Below are positions 46,501-54,745 of a stretch of DNA of 64,000 nt, piece by piece. How positions within the stretch are numbered: the first letter of the stretch is position 1; the number at the start of each line of letters is the position of its first letter. Below the pieces are notes generated by a model. It did no database searches. It was not told the origin of the DNA and worked only from the letters and a program-made list of their open reading frames with translations. A program made the translations under genes and the position numbers. Source of the DNA: Camarhynchus parvulus (Eukaryota; Chordata; Aves; Passeriformes; Thraupidae); NCBI RefSeq assembly GCF_901933205.1, contig NC_044597.1:1-64000 (forward strand), in the 5' to 3' direction.

Positions 46501-49500
46501 ACCACCACTGGCATGGCACTGACCTGCTGGTGATGGTAACCAGCGTAGAGCTGTAGTCAGAGCACATCTTGCGGGCGTCACTGTAGGGGACACGGTCCTC
46601 GCCCAGCCAGAAGCAGGATGGGCTGTGCCACTTCCAGCCCTGGAGACGGGTGACAGGGAACATCCACCACTGCCCACCTGGACCTCCCCAGAAGGATGGG
46701 AGCAACCCCAGGGCACGAGAGCAACATCCCAAGTTCCCCACCACTGCCTCTGCCTTCTCCTGGGAGGTCTCCTGCCCCCAGCTGCCCCAGCTTGACCCCA
46801 CTCAGCTTTGAGCTTCAACAAGCCCCTGGCCCCAGAGGACATGGCTACAAGGGAAAACAAACACCCAGGCAGCTTCAAAGCTGGGGAAACAGCTCTCCCT
46901 GCCAGTGTCAAGCCCCGGCCAGGGAGCAGGCAGGGGAACACAATCCTCCTCTTTACACTGCAGGACTGAGTCCAAAGAAAGTACCACCGCAGCCAGCTTT
47001 AATCCCCCGCCTTGTTGATGTTGGAGTCTCTCCGGGGTTGGAGACACAATAGTGTCTGTTTTCTGCCAGAGCAGGGAGCAGGGTGGCCCTGGGGGTGGCA
47101 GAGTCAGGAGGGACATGGGGGCTCATCTGCAAGAGGGGACACACACCCTTCACAAGAGTGAAGTGGCTCAGCCAAGCAGCCAAGTGGCTCCAGGCTCACG
47201 GACCCTCTGGAAGGGGGAAGCATCAGTAGGGTTCTACTCCTGGGTCCCCCGGGCATTGGAAGGACAGTGGGGGCACAGGCCATATGCAGTGTCATCAGCA
47301 CAGTGGGGAAGGAAGCAGGAGAGCAGCTTTGGGAAATTAAAACAACCGCAAATCCCAGTTTTTCCTCCAAGTTCCTGCTCCTACAGCCTTTCTCCGAAGC
47401 TGGCAAATCCAGGTACAGACCCATAAACTGGGTCCCTCTGGAACAGCATGGATGCAACTGAGCAACCAAGAAAGGAGGCCTGTCCTGGGACAATGCAATG
47501 TCTCCAGATGGGTCCTCAACCAGCACCAGCCTCAGCACCCCTAATACCCCAAGGGTGCACTCCCACATACAGCACCACAACAACTCCCTGTGATCTAAAA
47601 GAGGACCAGGACAGGATCCCCAACCCCAAGTGCTGCCTCCAGCTTCCAACTCCAGTGTGCCCCACATCCCTCCTGATCTGCCTTTCCCATTGCCCAAACC
47701 TCTATACTTCACTGCTTCCTTTTTAAGGCTGTTCCTGAATTAAAGGAGATTTTTTTAAAGGGGGAAAAAGCAGCAAGACCACCATGAAAAACCAGCGCAG
47801 TGGCTGGAGTGGATAGAACCAAATGCCTGAGCAAGATGTGCCTCCTCTCCACCAGCTTCTGCCTCTGGGTGGCAAAAGTCCTCATTGAGAATGAGTAAGT
47901 AGAGGAAGGATGGTTCTTGGTTAATTTGTCCCTTGCATTGGTTCACTGGTTCATTTATCCCTCACAGTTTGTTTCCCAGTGCATCTCTGCTGGGCACCCA
48001 AGGCCAAGCTAAGACTGGGGCTGGAGAGCCAGGAGGGAGTTAAATCTCAACAGGGAGTCCTCAGGACCGATTTGGGGACACACAGATGCATGGTAGCAGA
48101 ACTCTGCAACTGCGTGTCTCATCCCTAGTACCTGTGGACACGGAGGCTCTTCCAGCTATGTCTGGTCGCCCCCAGATCGGGCTCTGCATGGCAGCTCTCC
48201 CGGCTCTGGCATAGCCAAGCCGCTGCTTGAAATGGGGCAAGGACAAGGGAGGAGCCCAGCAGCACCTCTGGGAGCTGGCCTGGAGTGGCTGCTTGCTAGG
48301 CAGGGCGCAAGCACGCTGGCCAGCTCTGAAAGGCTGGGAGAGGTTCAAGAGCCACACTGCTGCCAGACTCAGTGCTTGGAGGCTTTGCAGAGAACCACAA
48401 AAACCACTTCCCAGCAAGCATGGGAACAGGCCGGCTTCAGCCCTGTGCAACGGCTGGGGAAACCGAGGCAGGGCACAGGCTGAGTGAGAATCTGCTGGAT
48501 TCGTGTCCCCAAACTGCCCATGCCCTGCCTGGAGGAGGCAACCTGCCATCTTGTCAAGGTGTAGGGCAGGCAGCCACCTCCACCCTGCCAGGCTCCCACG
48601 TGCTCCTGTGTTTTGGCACAAAAAGAGGGAAGGGCAGATAAAATTAACATCCCTGCTGGCAGCCAAGGCTGCCTGATGGGGAAGAGTCTTGGACAATGTG
48701 CCCAAATGCATGTGTTTTGTGTCCCAATTTCTTCCCATGGACTCCTCTACCATGGCAGCGAGGGGCTCAGCAGCCCCAGAATGCTCCAGCACAGACCAGC
48801 TGCTCTGGGTGCTGCTCATCAGGGTTCCCCAAAATGGTTTTAGGGAAAGGTCCCCTTGAAGCCTCAAGCACCATGCAGAACCGTGGAGCAGCCAGAACTA
48901 CTGCTGCCCCATGTGCCACTCACCTTTCGGCACCCGTGGTCATCCTCCTCCTTCTCCTGGCTCACCCGACCAGGCTTTTTGCAGATGGAGGGCAGGGTCT
49001 GGTTACAGGGGCTGTCATTCCACCTCCCTTCCTGCAGGATGGTAAAAAAAGTGGCAATGAGCCCATCTCACAGCGTGGGGAATGTCCCAGCCCCTTCATC
49101 CCTACATTGGGTCCAAAGACTTTACTTCCCTACACCAAATCCCCAATGATGACGAAACAGATCCCAATGGCTCAGATGAGCTGGGCTGAACCCAGCTGGA
49201 GACACTCCCTGAGGAATGCCTTCCTCAGCAATGAGGATGCTGCAGTGCTCCCTGCAGAGGTACAGGATAACCCCCATCCCCTCCAGGTTCTCACCGGTCC
49301 CCAGATGGTAACACAGTCCTCCAGGCTGTCACGGAAGTTGTTAGGCTCAAAGGGGTGCCAGTACGTGAACCTCACAGGTGTCCCATCTGACCACTCAAAG
49401 TTCATTTGCAGCTTGAGGTCATTTAGACCAATCCAGAGCTCCTCCACATCTGCCAGGACAGGAAGGGAGGGTGTGAAGTTCGGTCCTCCTGGCTGACCCT

Positions 49501-52500
49501 GTGCAGAACCCCCCATGACCTCAGCCCTTATGTGGAACTGGTCTCTGCACCAGCATCTGCCAAAACCCACTCAGGGCTCAGCTCTGAACTCCTTGTGCCA
49601 GCGGGCAGGAGAGGGCAGGACAGGGCAGGGCAGCTCCTGTCTGCAAGGATGGACCCCTGGAGTAGGAAATTAAAAGGACACGGACCCACAGAGTGGGAAA
49701 CACAGGGACATTTGCCTGCAGCTTTCAGAGAGGGGCTAGCAGTATGGGAGTACAAGTCCAGGACTGTAAGCTCAGGTCCAGTGAACTACGGGTTTTCAAC
49801 CATTCCTTTCCAGCACATCCCAGTCTGCTCCCAGCCTGGGGGCAGCAGTATTTCCTCTCCTTCCTCCACTCTCCTATACCTCCTTGCTGGCCCCTTCCAG
49901 CAACTCCAGCAGGAATTTTTTCCCATCTTTTCCTACATTAACTAGCTGGGACTAGCACTATTCCCAGCTGCAGCTGTGTAGTTTTGACTTAGCATGCAGG
50001 CTCTGGGAACAGCTTTTATATTTGCTGGATGGAGGATGCACCCAGACCATGGGCTCCTCCAGGGAACACAGCACCTCCCAGCCTGGGACCTCTTCTCCCT
50101 GCACAAGCACAAAGTCAGCTCTGCAGCCTCCAGCACATCCAGGGACTTTTCCATGGACCCCATAAGACAGGAAAGGGGCTGCTGGCACAGAAAGCTCCTC
50201 TTACCTTGCTTGATCTCCTTGGTGACAAATTCCAGCTCAGAGAGCGTGTGGATGCTGACCAAATCACCCCCGCTCCGCAGGCAGGTCTTCTTCGCCTCCT
50301 GCCAGCTCTTCTTCTCTCCTACCAGCCGGTAGCAGTTGGACTGGAAGGGCTGCCAGCTGGGCTCACAGTCCACCTTCACCTCTGACCATGAGTCTGGCAG
50401 GACACAAAGCAGCCTGAGGGTTCCTGCCCAGCTATCCAGCCCTCTCCTTGGAAGGGAAAGGACTGCAGTCCTAAGGGTGCTCAGCAGGCAAAGCCAAAGC
50501 CGCAGTGGGAAAGCCACGGCCAAAATATAATAGGCAGTGCAAGGTGCGGGAATCGTGTCTTCAGAGCTCCAGGGACCAAACAAAATCCCTCTGTCTGCAG
50601 AAGAATGAGGGCAGAGCAGAGAGCATCCCCTCCCCTGGGGACCACGGGGACAAGCTGCTCTCCATCCCTCCCTTACCACCCAACCTGGAATGGCATAAAG
50701 CACTTCTTGTAAATGTTCCTTGGGGATGACTTTTCCTAAATCTAGGGAGCTCAAGCCCTGCTCTGCACACCTAGGACACCAGCAAGCTAAGGATACCACG
50801 GGCACCTATAGGGGCAGCATCCCCCGACCATGCTGGAGTGGGAGCACCAGATGGGTTATAGAGCTGCCCATTCCCAATGCTGGTCATCCCCTACTCACCC
50901 GTCAGGAAGGGGTCAGCCGTGGCATTGGGCTTCTTCTTGCAGACGTAGGGGAGGGCGATGCCACAGTCACGGTTCTGCCATCCCCCGGATGACTCGGTGC
51001 GAATCACCCCACAGTTCTCCTCACTGGGGTTGTCGGGCTGGTCTGGAGAATGGGATAAGGAGGGGACAGGCTACTGGGGATAAGGAGGAGTCAGGACAGA
51101 GCCGCCAATGCAGCTCTCCCGGCTTCAACACCTTTAAAACCCCTTTTATTTTGTTATTTTGCATGACGAATACATCACCCCAGGATTATTTATAGCGCCC
51201 AGAATTATTTATAGTGCCTCAATGCACAAGAACCCAAAGGGTCACTGTTTTACCTGGAAATGTCAATAGCAGTCAAGGGGTCAAAATACCAGACCTGAAT
51301 TTCTCCCACCTGTCCTCAAACCTACTCCATGAGTATCACTTTTCCCCCAAGTGCCTTTGAGTGATGGCACCAGGCATGATCAATGGGCCCTCTTCCCTCT
51401 GAGAACCCCAGGGTTAGGGATGGGTGTCTGCAGCTGGGAACCATTCCTCAGCCACACTCCAGCATGAAGCAGGGATGCAGCAACCCACCAAACAAGGAAT
51501 GACAATCCACGTTATCCACAGGGTCAACGAATGTTTGCAGAGGGCCAATTCCCCCTTAGCACCCTGTGTCCCTGCTCCAGCTCCACAGATGTCCCAGGTT
51601 GTTACACAGGCCCCTAGGGTTCTCTGTCCCCATGCAGCAAGGGGATACCCTGCAGCAGCCTGGGCCACCTCCCCTTCCACGGAGCCACCTCTGGTGATCA
51701 CTGGGTGTTCCTCAAGCCCCATCACCACCACAACCTCCCCTGTCTCACCATTCTCCCAGTTGAGGTACTTGAGGGGCGAGTTGTCTGACCACTGCCAGCC
51801 TCCATTGATGTCCAGGTCATTCAGGCCAATCCAGAGCGTGGAGCTGTACCCAGTCAACAGACCTAGAGCCAACACAGCCAGCGGGGCAGAATCAGTCCCC
51901 CAGCCCAGCTCAGTCCCCAGCTTGTCACCCCCCCAAACCTGGGGCAAGCAGAGCAAACTGGCAGTGGCAATGCCCACGTTGCCATCAGCTCTGCTCCAGA
52001 TGAGGAGTACACAGATAGGCTGCCAGAATCTCACCATTGATGTAGGTCTGCTCATGGATCTCTGTGATGCTCAGCAGGTTGGCCCCTTGCTGCTCACAGC
52101 TATTCCAGGCTTCCTGCCATGACAGGGTCGACTGGAAGTTGAACTGGTAGCAGCTGTTTGTGAGGTGGTCCTTGTCCCAAAACGTCTCACAGTCATTGCC
52201 TGTGGGGATGAGCAAACACCCAACACAGACACAAGAAAACCCCCAATAACCCAATAAACCCCAACAACATGCTGCTCTGGCACTGCAGACTGCTCGCAGG
52301 GGGAGACGAGAAGCCTGGAAGTCCCTAAGAGAGGGCTTGGGGTTTTTGCTTTTTTCCATGGGATGTGTCTCCCCACTTACTCTTTATGGGGCAGAAGCCC
52401 CACCGCTCATCCTTGCCATAGTCCTGGGTGGTGGCACACCAGAGGTGCCCATCCTCCCGTCCTGTGCTGGTGCACTCATGAAACCACTGGTTGTCGTACT

Positions 52501-53228
52501 TGAAGGGGATGGTGCAGGGCTTCCCATGGGAGTTGCCCTGGATGGTGTAAATCTCTGAGGGAAAAGAGGAGGCCTTGCTTGAGGATGTGTCTATGGGGGC
52601 TGGAGGGAGATTTGGGGTGAGGGGTGCAGGTTGGCCCAGTGTGGGGGGCTATGCCATGCCCGGAGGCTTCCCACTCCCCATCGCCCTGATCCTGCCTGGT
52701 TCTGCAGCTCCAACAAGCTGGGACTGAGCTTCCCAGGCAGGACCCAGCTGCTGCAGCACCACAGCCTCAGCTCACATTTTGTGGTTGGTTTGAGTTACAG
52801 GAAAACACTAATGCCCAAGGAGGCATTACCAGAGTAGGACATGGAGCACAGATCTTCCTCGGTGCCATACGTCCTCCACTGTGAACCATGCACCTGGTCC
52901 CCCCTGTCCAAGGAGGAATTGCCCAGGCGGGCACCTAGATGCTGTGAGAGCTGCTCCCCGAGCCCACGGCAGCTCCAGCGCATGTTGACTGACTCGCGGT
53001 CACACTCATAGGTGGCCAAGAGGCGCAGCCCTGCTGTGGCATTGGTCCCATGCCATGATACTCCCAGGCACTGCATGGCCCCCACATTGAAGAGGCGATT
53101 TCGGGAGACCCATTTCCACTCCTGGGCTGGGGAACTGGTGTTGCAGCCCTTGGCCAGTCGCACCAGCGAGTCCTTGGTCTCCAGGCAGCCCTGCGTGCCC
53201 GTGTTGTAGATGAGAAAGACTTTGGAGT
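31356..53228 (-). CDS. MRC2: MRC2 (C-type mannose receptor 2; Endo180/uPARAP), exons 2-29
   Basis: This is an endocytic collagen and glycan receptor of the mannose-receptor family. Exons (minus strand): 53228-52830, 52554-52381, 52199-52035, 51862-51749, 51042-50899, 50393-50205, 49449-49295, 49031-48924, 46639-46524, 46400-46252, 46135-45918, 45697-45555, 45087-44985, 44896-44758, 44515-44480, 43983-43823, 43508-43441, 43181-43081, 42979-42834, 42422-42308, 42227-42064, 41849-41741, 41290-41052, 40964-40796, 40622-40473, 40195-40076, 39589-39410, 31576-31356. Every intron is GT-AG and the phases chain without a break, giving about 1430 codons. Human MRC2 is about 1479 with the signal peptide. 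Domain order is CysR, FN2, eight lectin-like domains, one membrane helix and a 40-residue tail. Orthology rests on near-identity to human MRC2 over many stretches, such as [13 protein letters not shown] and the tail [13 protein letters not shown]. Exon 1 (signal peptide) is not found. Confidence 0.95.
31697..31872 (-). mobile_element. CR1 LINE 3' fragment, in MRC2 intron 28
   Basis: On the plus strand it begins AATCATAGAATG(T)TCTGAGTTGG and continues GGAACCCACAAAGGTCACC, the reverse complement of the CR1 3' end with its ATTCTATGA tail. It is 5'-truncated at about 175 bp. Confidence 0.85.
31905..31969 (+). mobile_element. TguSINE1-like SINE, 5' (tRNA-Ile-like) half
   Basis: The A-box-like phrase TTAGCTCAGTTGGTTAAG and the anticodon-arm phrase GCTAATAACACCAAGGTTG are those of tRNA-Ile-headed passerine SINEs. 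The SINE is broken at 31969 by the provirus and continues at 38493. The tRNA part has decayed B-box bases and is not a functional tRNA gene. Confidence 0.85.
31965..31969 (+). repeat. target-site duplication ATGGG (left copy)
   Basis: ATGGG abuts the first base of the 5' LTR and is repeated at 38488-38492, directly after the 3' LTR. A 5-bp duplication is typical of ERV-L type integrations. Confidence 0.95.
31970..32646 (+). repeat. 5' LTR of ERV-L type provirus (677 bp)
   Basis: It begins TGTTGAAGATTG and ends CCAAGACA. CTATTAAAG near 32492 is the likely ATTAAA polyadenylation signal. An 80-codon open frame inside it (32161-32403) is repeated identically in the other LTR and is not a viral gene I recognise. 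Confidence 0.95.
32652..32669 (+). other. primer-binding site, lysine tRNA type
   Basis: TGGCGCCCAACGTGCGGC follows the 5' LTR after five bases. It matches the tRNA-Lys(1,2) primer-site consensus as I recall it, with one mismatch (C for G near its 3' end). Confidence 0.8.
33191..37744 (+). pseudogene. ERV-L gag-pro-pol, one collinear frame with about 39 stop codons
   Basis: One frame runs from an ATG at 33191 to a TAA at 37742-37744 with no indel that I can detect. Gag is open for its first 177 codons. A retropepsin DTGA motif lies at 34664-34675. Reverse transcriptase spans about 34814-35830, with the catalytic YIDD at 35489-35500 intact. RNase H and then integrase follow, recognisable from the order of acidic and His/Cys motifs. 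I count about 39 internal stops: about 8 before 34814, 3 in reverse transcriptase, and 28 from 35831 onward. About 31 are TAG, 5 TGA and 3 TAA. Many sit where a tryptophan is expected, so G-to-A change explains them. The copy cannot make a working polyprotein. Confidence 0.93.
37791..37806 (+). other. 3' polypurine tract
   Basis: ATAAGAAAAGGGGTGG lies a few bases before the 3' LTR start at 37811, the position of the plus-strand primer in retroviruses. The G run here is intact even though nearby pol has lost most GG pairs. Confidence 0.85.
37811..38487 (+). repeat. 3' LTR of ERV-L type provirus (677 bp)
   Basis: It has the same length as the 5' LTR. By eye it differs at only three sites (38293, 38416 and 38417); at each the 5' LTR has G in a GG pair and this copy has A. 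Confidence 0.95.
38488..38577 (+). mobile_element. TguSINE1-like SINE, 3' (CR1-like tail) half, with right target-site copy
   Basis: After the second ATGGG (38488-38492) the SINE resumes: TCATTCACTTAAAG, then GGACTCAATGATCCTTG, GGTCCCTTCCAGCTCA and CATATGCTGTGACTCTGC. The latter is the CR1-derived tail shared by TguSINE1 and CR1. Joining 31905-31969 to 38493-38577 gives one SINE of about 150 bp. Confidence 0.85.
39410..40622 (-). CDS. MRC2: MRC2 exons 26-28: lectin-like domain 8
   Basis: Exons 40622-40473, 40195-40076 and 39589-39410 encode [51 protein letters not shown] and [20 protein letters not shown], ending [12 protein letters not shown] short CR1 tail lies between exons 27 and 28. Exon 28 ends in phase 1 and, if no exon is missing, joins across a 7.8-kb intron to the membrane exon. 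Confidence 0.92.
39690..39795 (+). mobile_element. CR1 LINE 3' fragment, in MRC2 intron 27
   Basis: GTGGCCCTGTCCATGGCAGG, then a GACTGGATTGGCCTTAAGGT phrase and a CCATGATTCTGTGATTCTGTG tail identify the 3' end of a CR1 element. Truncated to about 105 bp. Confidence 0.9.
40796..41290 (-). CDS. MRC2: MRC2 exons 24-25: lectin-like domain 7
   Basis: Exons 41290-41052 (239 bp, the largest lectin exon) and 40964-40796 encode [54 protein letters not shown] and LQGAICQFQ. The start is a linker rich in P and S, as in mammals. The intron between the two exons is only 87 bp. Confidence 0.92.
41741..42422 (-). CDS. MRC2: MRC2 exons 21-23: lectin-like domain 6
   Basis: Exons 42422-42308, 42227-42064 and 41849-41741 encode [52 protein letters not shown] and [19 protein letters not shown]. 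The WAPGEPSG and RWDDRSC segments match human MRC2 closely, although this domain lacks the EPN motif of domain 2. Confidence 0.92.
42834..44515 (-). CDS. MRC2: MRC2 exons 16-20: linker and lectin-like domain 5
   Basis: Exons are 44515-44480 (only 36 bp, a linker microexon), 43983-43823, 43508-43441, 43181-43081 and 42979-42834. They read [20 protein letters not shown], then [19 protein letters not shown], a [12 protein letters not shown] stretch, KCVYMTASR and [11 protein letters not shown]. The end of exon 20 starts domain 6 ([13 protein letters not shown]). A CR1 tail sits in the intron between exons 16 and 17. Confidence 0.92.
44190..44461 (+). mobile_element. CR1 LINE 3' fragment, in MRC2 intron 16
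   Basis: Phrases such as GGTTCTTCCCTCAGTGGGTG, AACAGGCTCCCCAGGG, GGACTCAATGGTCCTTGTGG and ATTCTGTGACTGTGTC follow in the order found in the CR1 3' region. About 270 bp, 5'-truncated, antisense to MRC2. Confidence 0.9.
44758..45697 (-). CDS. MRC2: MRC2 exons 13-15: lectin-like domain 4
   Basis: Exons 45697-45555, 45087-44985 and 44896-44758 carry [37 protein letters not shown], an acidic YDDDDIRSC loop and [11 protein letters not shown]. The exon 14 frame was checked through the split glycine codon. A long ATCC microsatellite lies in the intron between exons 13 and 14 (45381-45464). Confidence 0.92.
45381..45464. repeat. (TCCA)21 microsatellite in MRC2 intron 13
   Basis: Eighty-four bases of uninterrupted TCCA (ATCC/GGAT) repeat, about 21 units, lie 90 bp from exon 13. 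The uninterrupted run suggests length polymorphism. Open frames reading WMDG repeats on the minus strand are only its translation. Confidence 0.98.
45918..46639 (-). CDS. MRC2: MRC2 exons 10-12: lectin-like domain 3
   Basis: Exons 46639-46524, 46400-46252 and 46135-45918 follow a 2.3-kb intron 9. They encode [17 protein letters not shown], then [30 protein letters not shown] and GCVALATG, ending [12 protein letters not shown] proline-rich linker ([12 protein letters not shown]) and the first cysteines of domain 4 ([16 protein letters not shown]) close exon 12. Domain 3 begins in the last codons of exon 9. Confidence 0.92.
46640..48923 (-). other. MRC2: MRC2 intron 9 (2.3 kb)
   Basis: The donor GTGAGT follows exon 9 and the acceptor CTCCAG precedes exon 10. 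Several long open frames on both strands fall in this G+C-rich intron, but none resembles a known domain. I see no repeat array or RNA gene. Confidence 0.7.
48924..50393 (-). CDS. MRC2: MRC2 exons 7-9: lectin-like domain 2 (sugar-binding)
   Basis: Exons 50393-50205, 49449-49295 and 49031-48924 encode the second lectin domain. It keeps EPN in [12 protein letters not shown] and WND in [11 protein letters not shown], the Ca2+-dependent mannose/fucose/GlcNAc motif pair. In mammalian MRC2 this is the only domain with lectin activity. The EPN and WND motifs lie on different exons (8 and 9), so a transcript skipping exon 9 would lose sugar binding. Confidence 0.93.
50899..52199 (-). CDS. MRC2: MRC2 exons 4-6: lectin-like domain 1
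   Basis: Exons 52199-52035, 51862-51749 and 51042-50899 form the first C-type lectin-like domain. It opens with [19 protein letters not shown], has the core [18 protein letters not shown], and closes with the conserved cysteines around ENCGVI and YVCKK. The classical Ca2+/sugar motif is absent; in mammals this domain helps FN2 in collagen binding. All junctions are phase 1. Confidence 0.93.
52381..52554 (-). CDS. MRC2: MRC2 exon 3: fibronectin type II domain
   Basis: This single 174-bp exon encodes one complete FN2 module. The expected cysteines and aromatic residues are present: [19 protein letters not shown], then [12 protein letters not shown] and WGFCPIK. The FN2 domain is the collagen-binding site of this receptor family. 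It is nearly identical to human MRC2, with E for G after FH, so collagen binding is expected to be conserved. Confidence 0.95.
52830..53228 (-). CDS. MRC2: MRC2 exon 2: CysR (ricin B-type) domain
   Basis: This 399-bp exon starts in phase with a D codon split across intron 1 and ends one base into a codon. It encodes the N-terminal cysteine-rich beta-trefoil domain: VFLIYN..., then [21 protein letters not shown], later YECDRES and YGTEEDLC. In the family this domain sits at the outer tip. In mannose receptor MRC1 it binds sulphated sugars, but in MRC2 no such binding is established. Compared with human MRC2, a few residues near [16 protein letters not shown] differ in length and the loop after LGNSS is shorter. 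Confidence 0.93.
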
Positions 53229-54510
53229 CTGGGGAGAGAACAAATGGAAAGGGTGAAAGCATCGCTGGGTGAGATTCATTATGTGCCACGCATGGCCCTG
53301 ACTCTTGACAGGATATTCTGGCTCTGTGCAAAGCAAGTTTTGGCATGCATCCCTGGACACAGCACCTGGGATGCTGGGGACCACCACTTCCTTTCAGCAC
53401 TGACTCAGGGTTTGCCCCAGTGCCTATTCCCGCTGGTGGGCTCTGGGCAGAGTGAAACAGGTGGGTGTCTGTATCCACTGCGGCATCACCAAGGGTGGCT
53501 CTTGGGCATCGGAGCCAGCACAAAGTGCTCGCCCATTCCAACTGCATCGTTAGAGCTGTTCAAAACTGACCTCCCATGGGCAGCAGTTGGCTGCAGCATT
53601 CCCTGGCATTGCCATGATGCCAGTGCTGAGAAGCCAATGGCTTTGGAACCAGCCATCTGCTCCAGGCGGAGAAAAACAGAGCAGGGAAATAGCACATCCA
53701 TCACTGCTATGTGTGTCTGGGGACCTGCTAAAAACTATGGAGCAAACAGGAACTGCTGGGGAAGGTCTCCCATCCTGTGAAGGAAAATGCCTGCACAGCC
53801 CCAGTCCCTGCAAATACAAAATGTCATGTCAGGACCCTTTGGAATCCCAGCCCACGCACTGGGAGGTGGAAGCCAAGTGAGGGGAATTGCTGCCAGCAGA
53901 CAGAGGTTCAGCTGATGAGGGAAGACAGGCCGAGATCAACCGTAACTCCACACACATCCCACAGTCCTGCCTGCTGCCACAGGGCAACCTTGATTCCCCA
54001 AGAAAATTCCCTGACCCCCACCATGTGACTTTATCCCAAAACCTGCATAAACCAGTAAATCCCAGACATTTTGCTGGGACATGCTGCTCCAGCTGATGTG
54101 TCACGTTTAAAAGACACTTTATTTCTTCAAATGAATGTTTCTAAGCTAATAAGCCACCTCAGGGCTTGTCACTGTCTCTTCTTATCCCAACACCCCAGCA
54201 AGAATCTTCCTAAAGCACCACATCAACACCACCACTTTTGTTACTCTTTGTTATAAGACATCAATTTTTTTTCCACCACAAACATTCAACAGAAGTCCAA
54301 GTGAACTCACGGGCCCCACTATATTTAGCTTCGGTTTGCTTTGGTTTTTTGCCATTATATGAATTTTTTGGGCTGAAAAGGTTTTCATTTCTTATTTCCC
54401 CACAACCTCACCCTGCCCCAGCTCTGTTGTTACAGACAGCTCCTGCACATTCAAGCAACAAACATCTTGGTTCACAGAACTTTTCTGCCCTGTGTGTGAA
54501 AGGAAAAAAA

Positions 54511-54602
54511 AGTGGAGGAAGACAGACACTTCCACTTCTTCTGGGAGTTCCAGCATCGACCCAGCTTTGTGTCCAAAATTATGTCAGAGGCCCCTTTCCC
54601 AG
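54511..54602 (+). repeat. dispersed 92-bp repeat, copy 1
   Basis: This copy shares AGTGGAGGAAGACAGACA, TTCTTCTGGGAGTTCCAGCA and CCAAAATTATGTCAGAGGCC with 60609-60700 at about 93-95 percent identity by eye. The sequence just outside is not obviously similar. The element type is unknown. Confidence 0.85.
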
Positions 54603-54654
54603 CCCAGATGACATTTTTTTGATTATGTCAAATGAACGAAAGTGAAGCTTGTTT

Positions 54655-54745
54655 GCAGGGCTTTATTTAATTTTAAATATTTATTTAATATTTAATTAAT
54701 TTAATAAAATTAAATTTTATTTAATTAATTTATTTATTTCATGTC
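54655..54745. repeat. TTTAATTTAATT AT-rich tract
   Basis: About 90 bases are built from TTTAA, ATTTA and TTAATT units, low in complexity, within presumed MRC2 intron 1. Confidence 0.9.
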
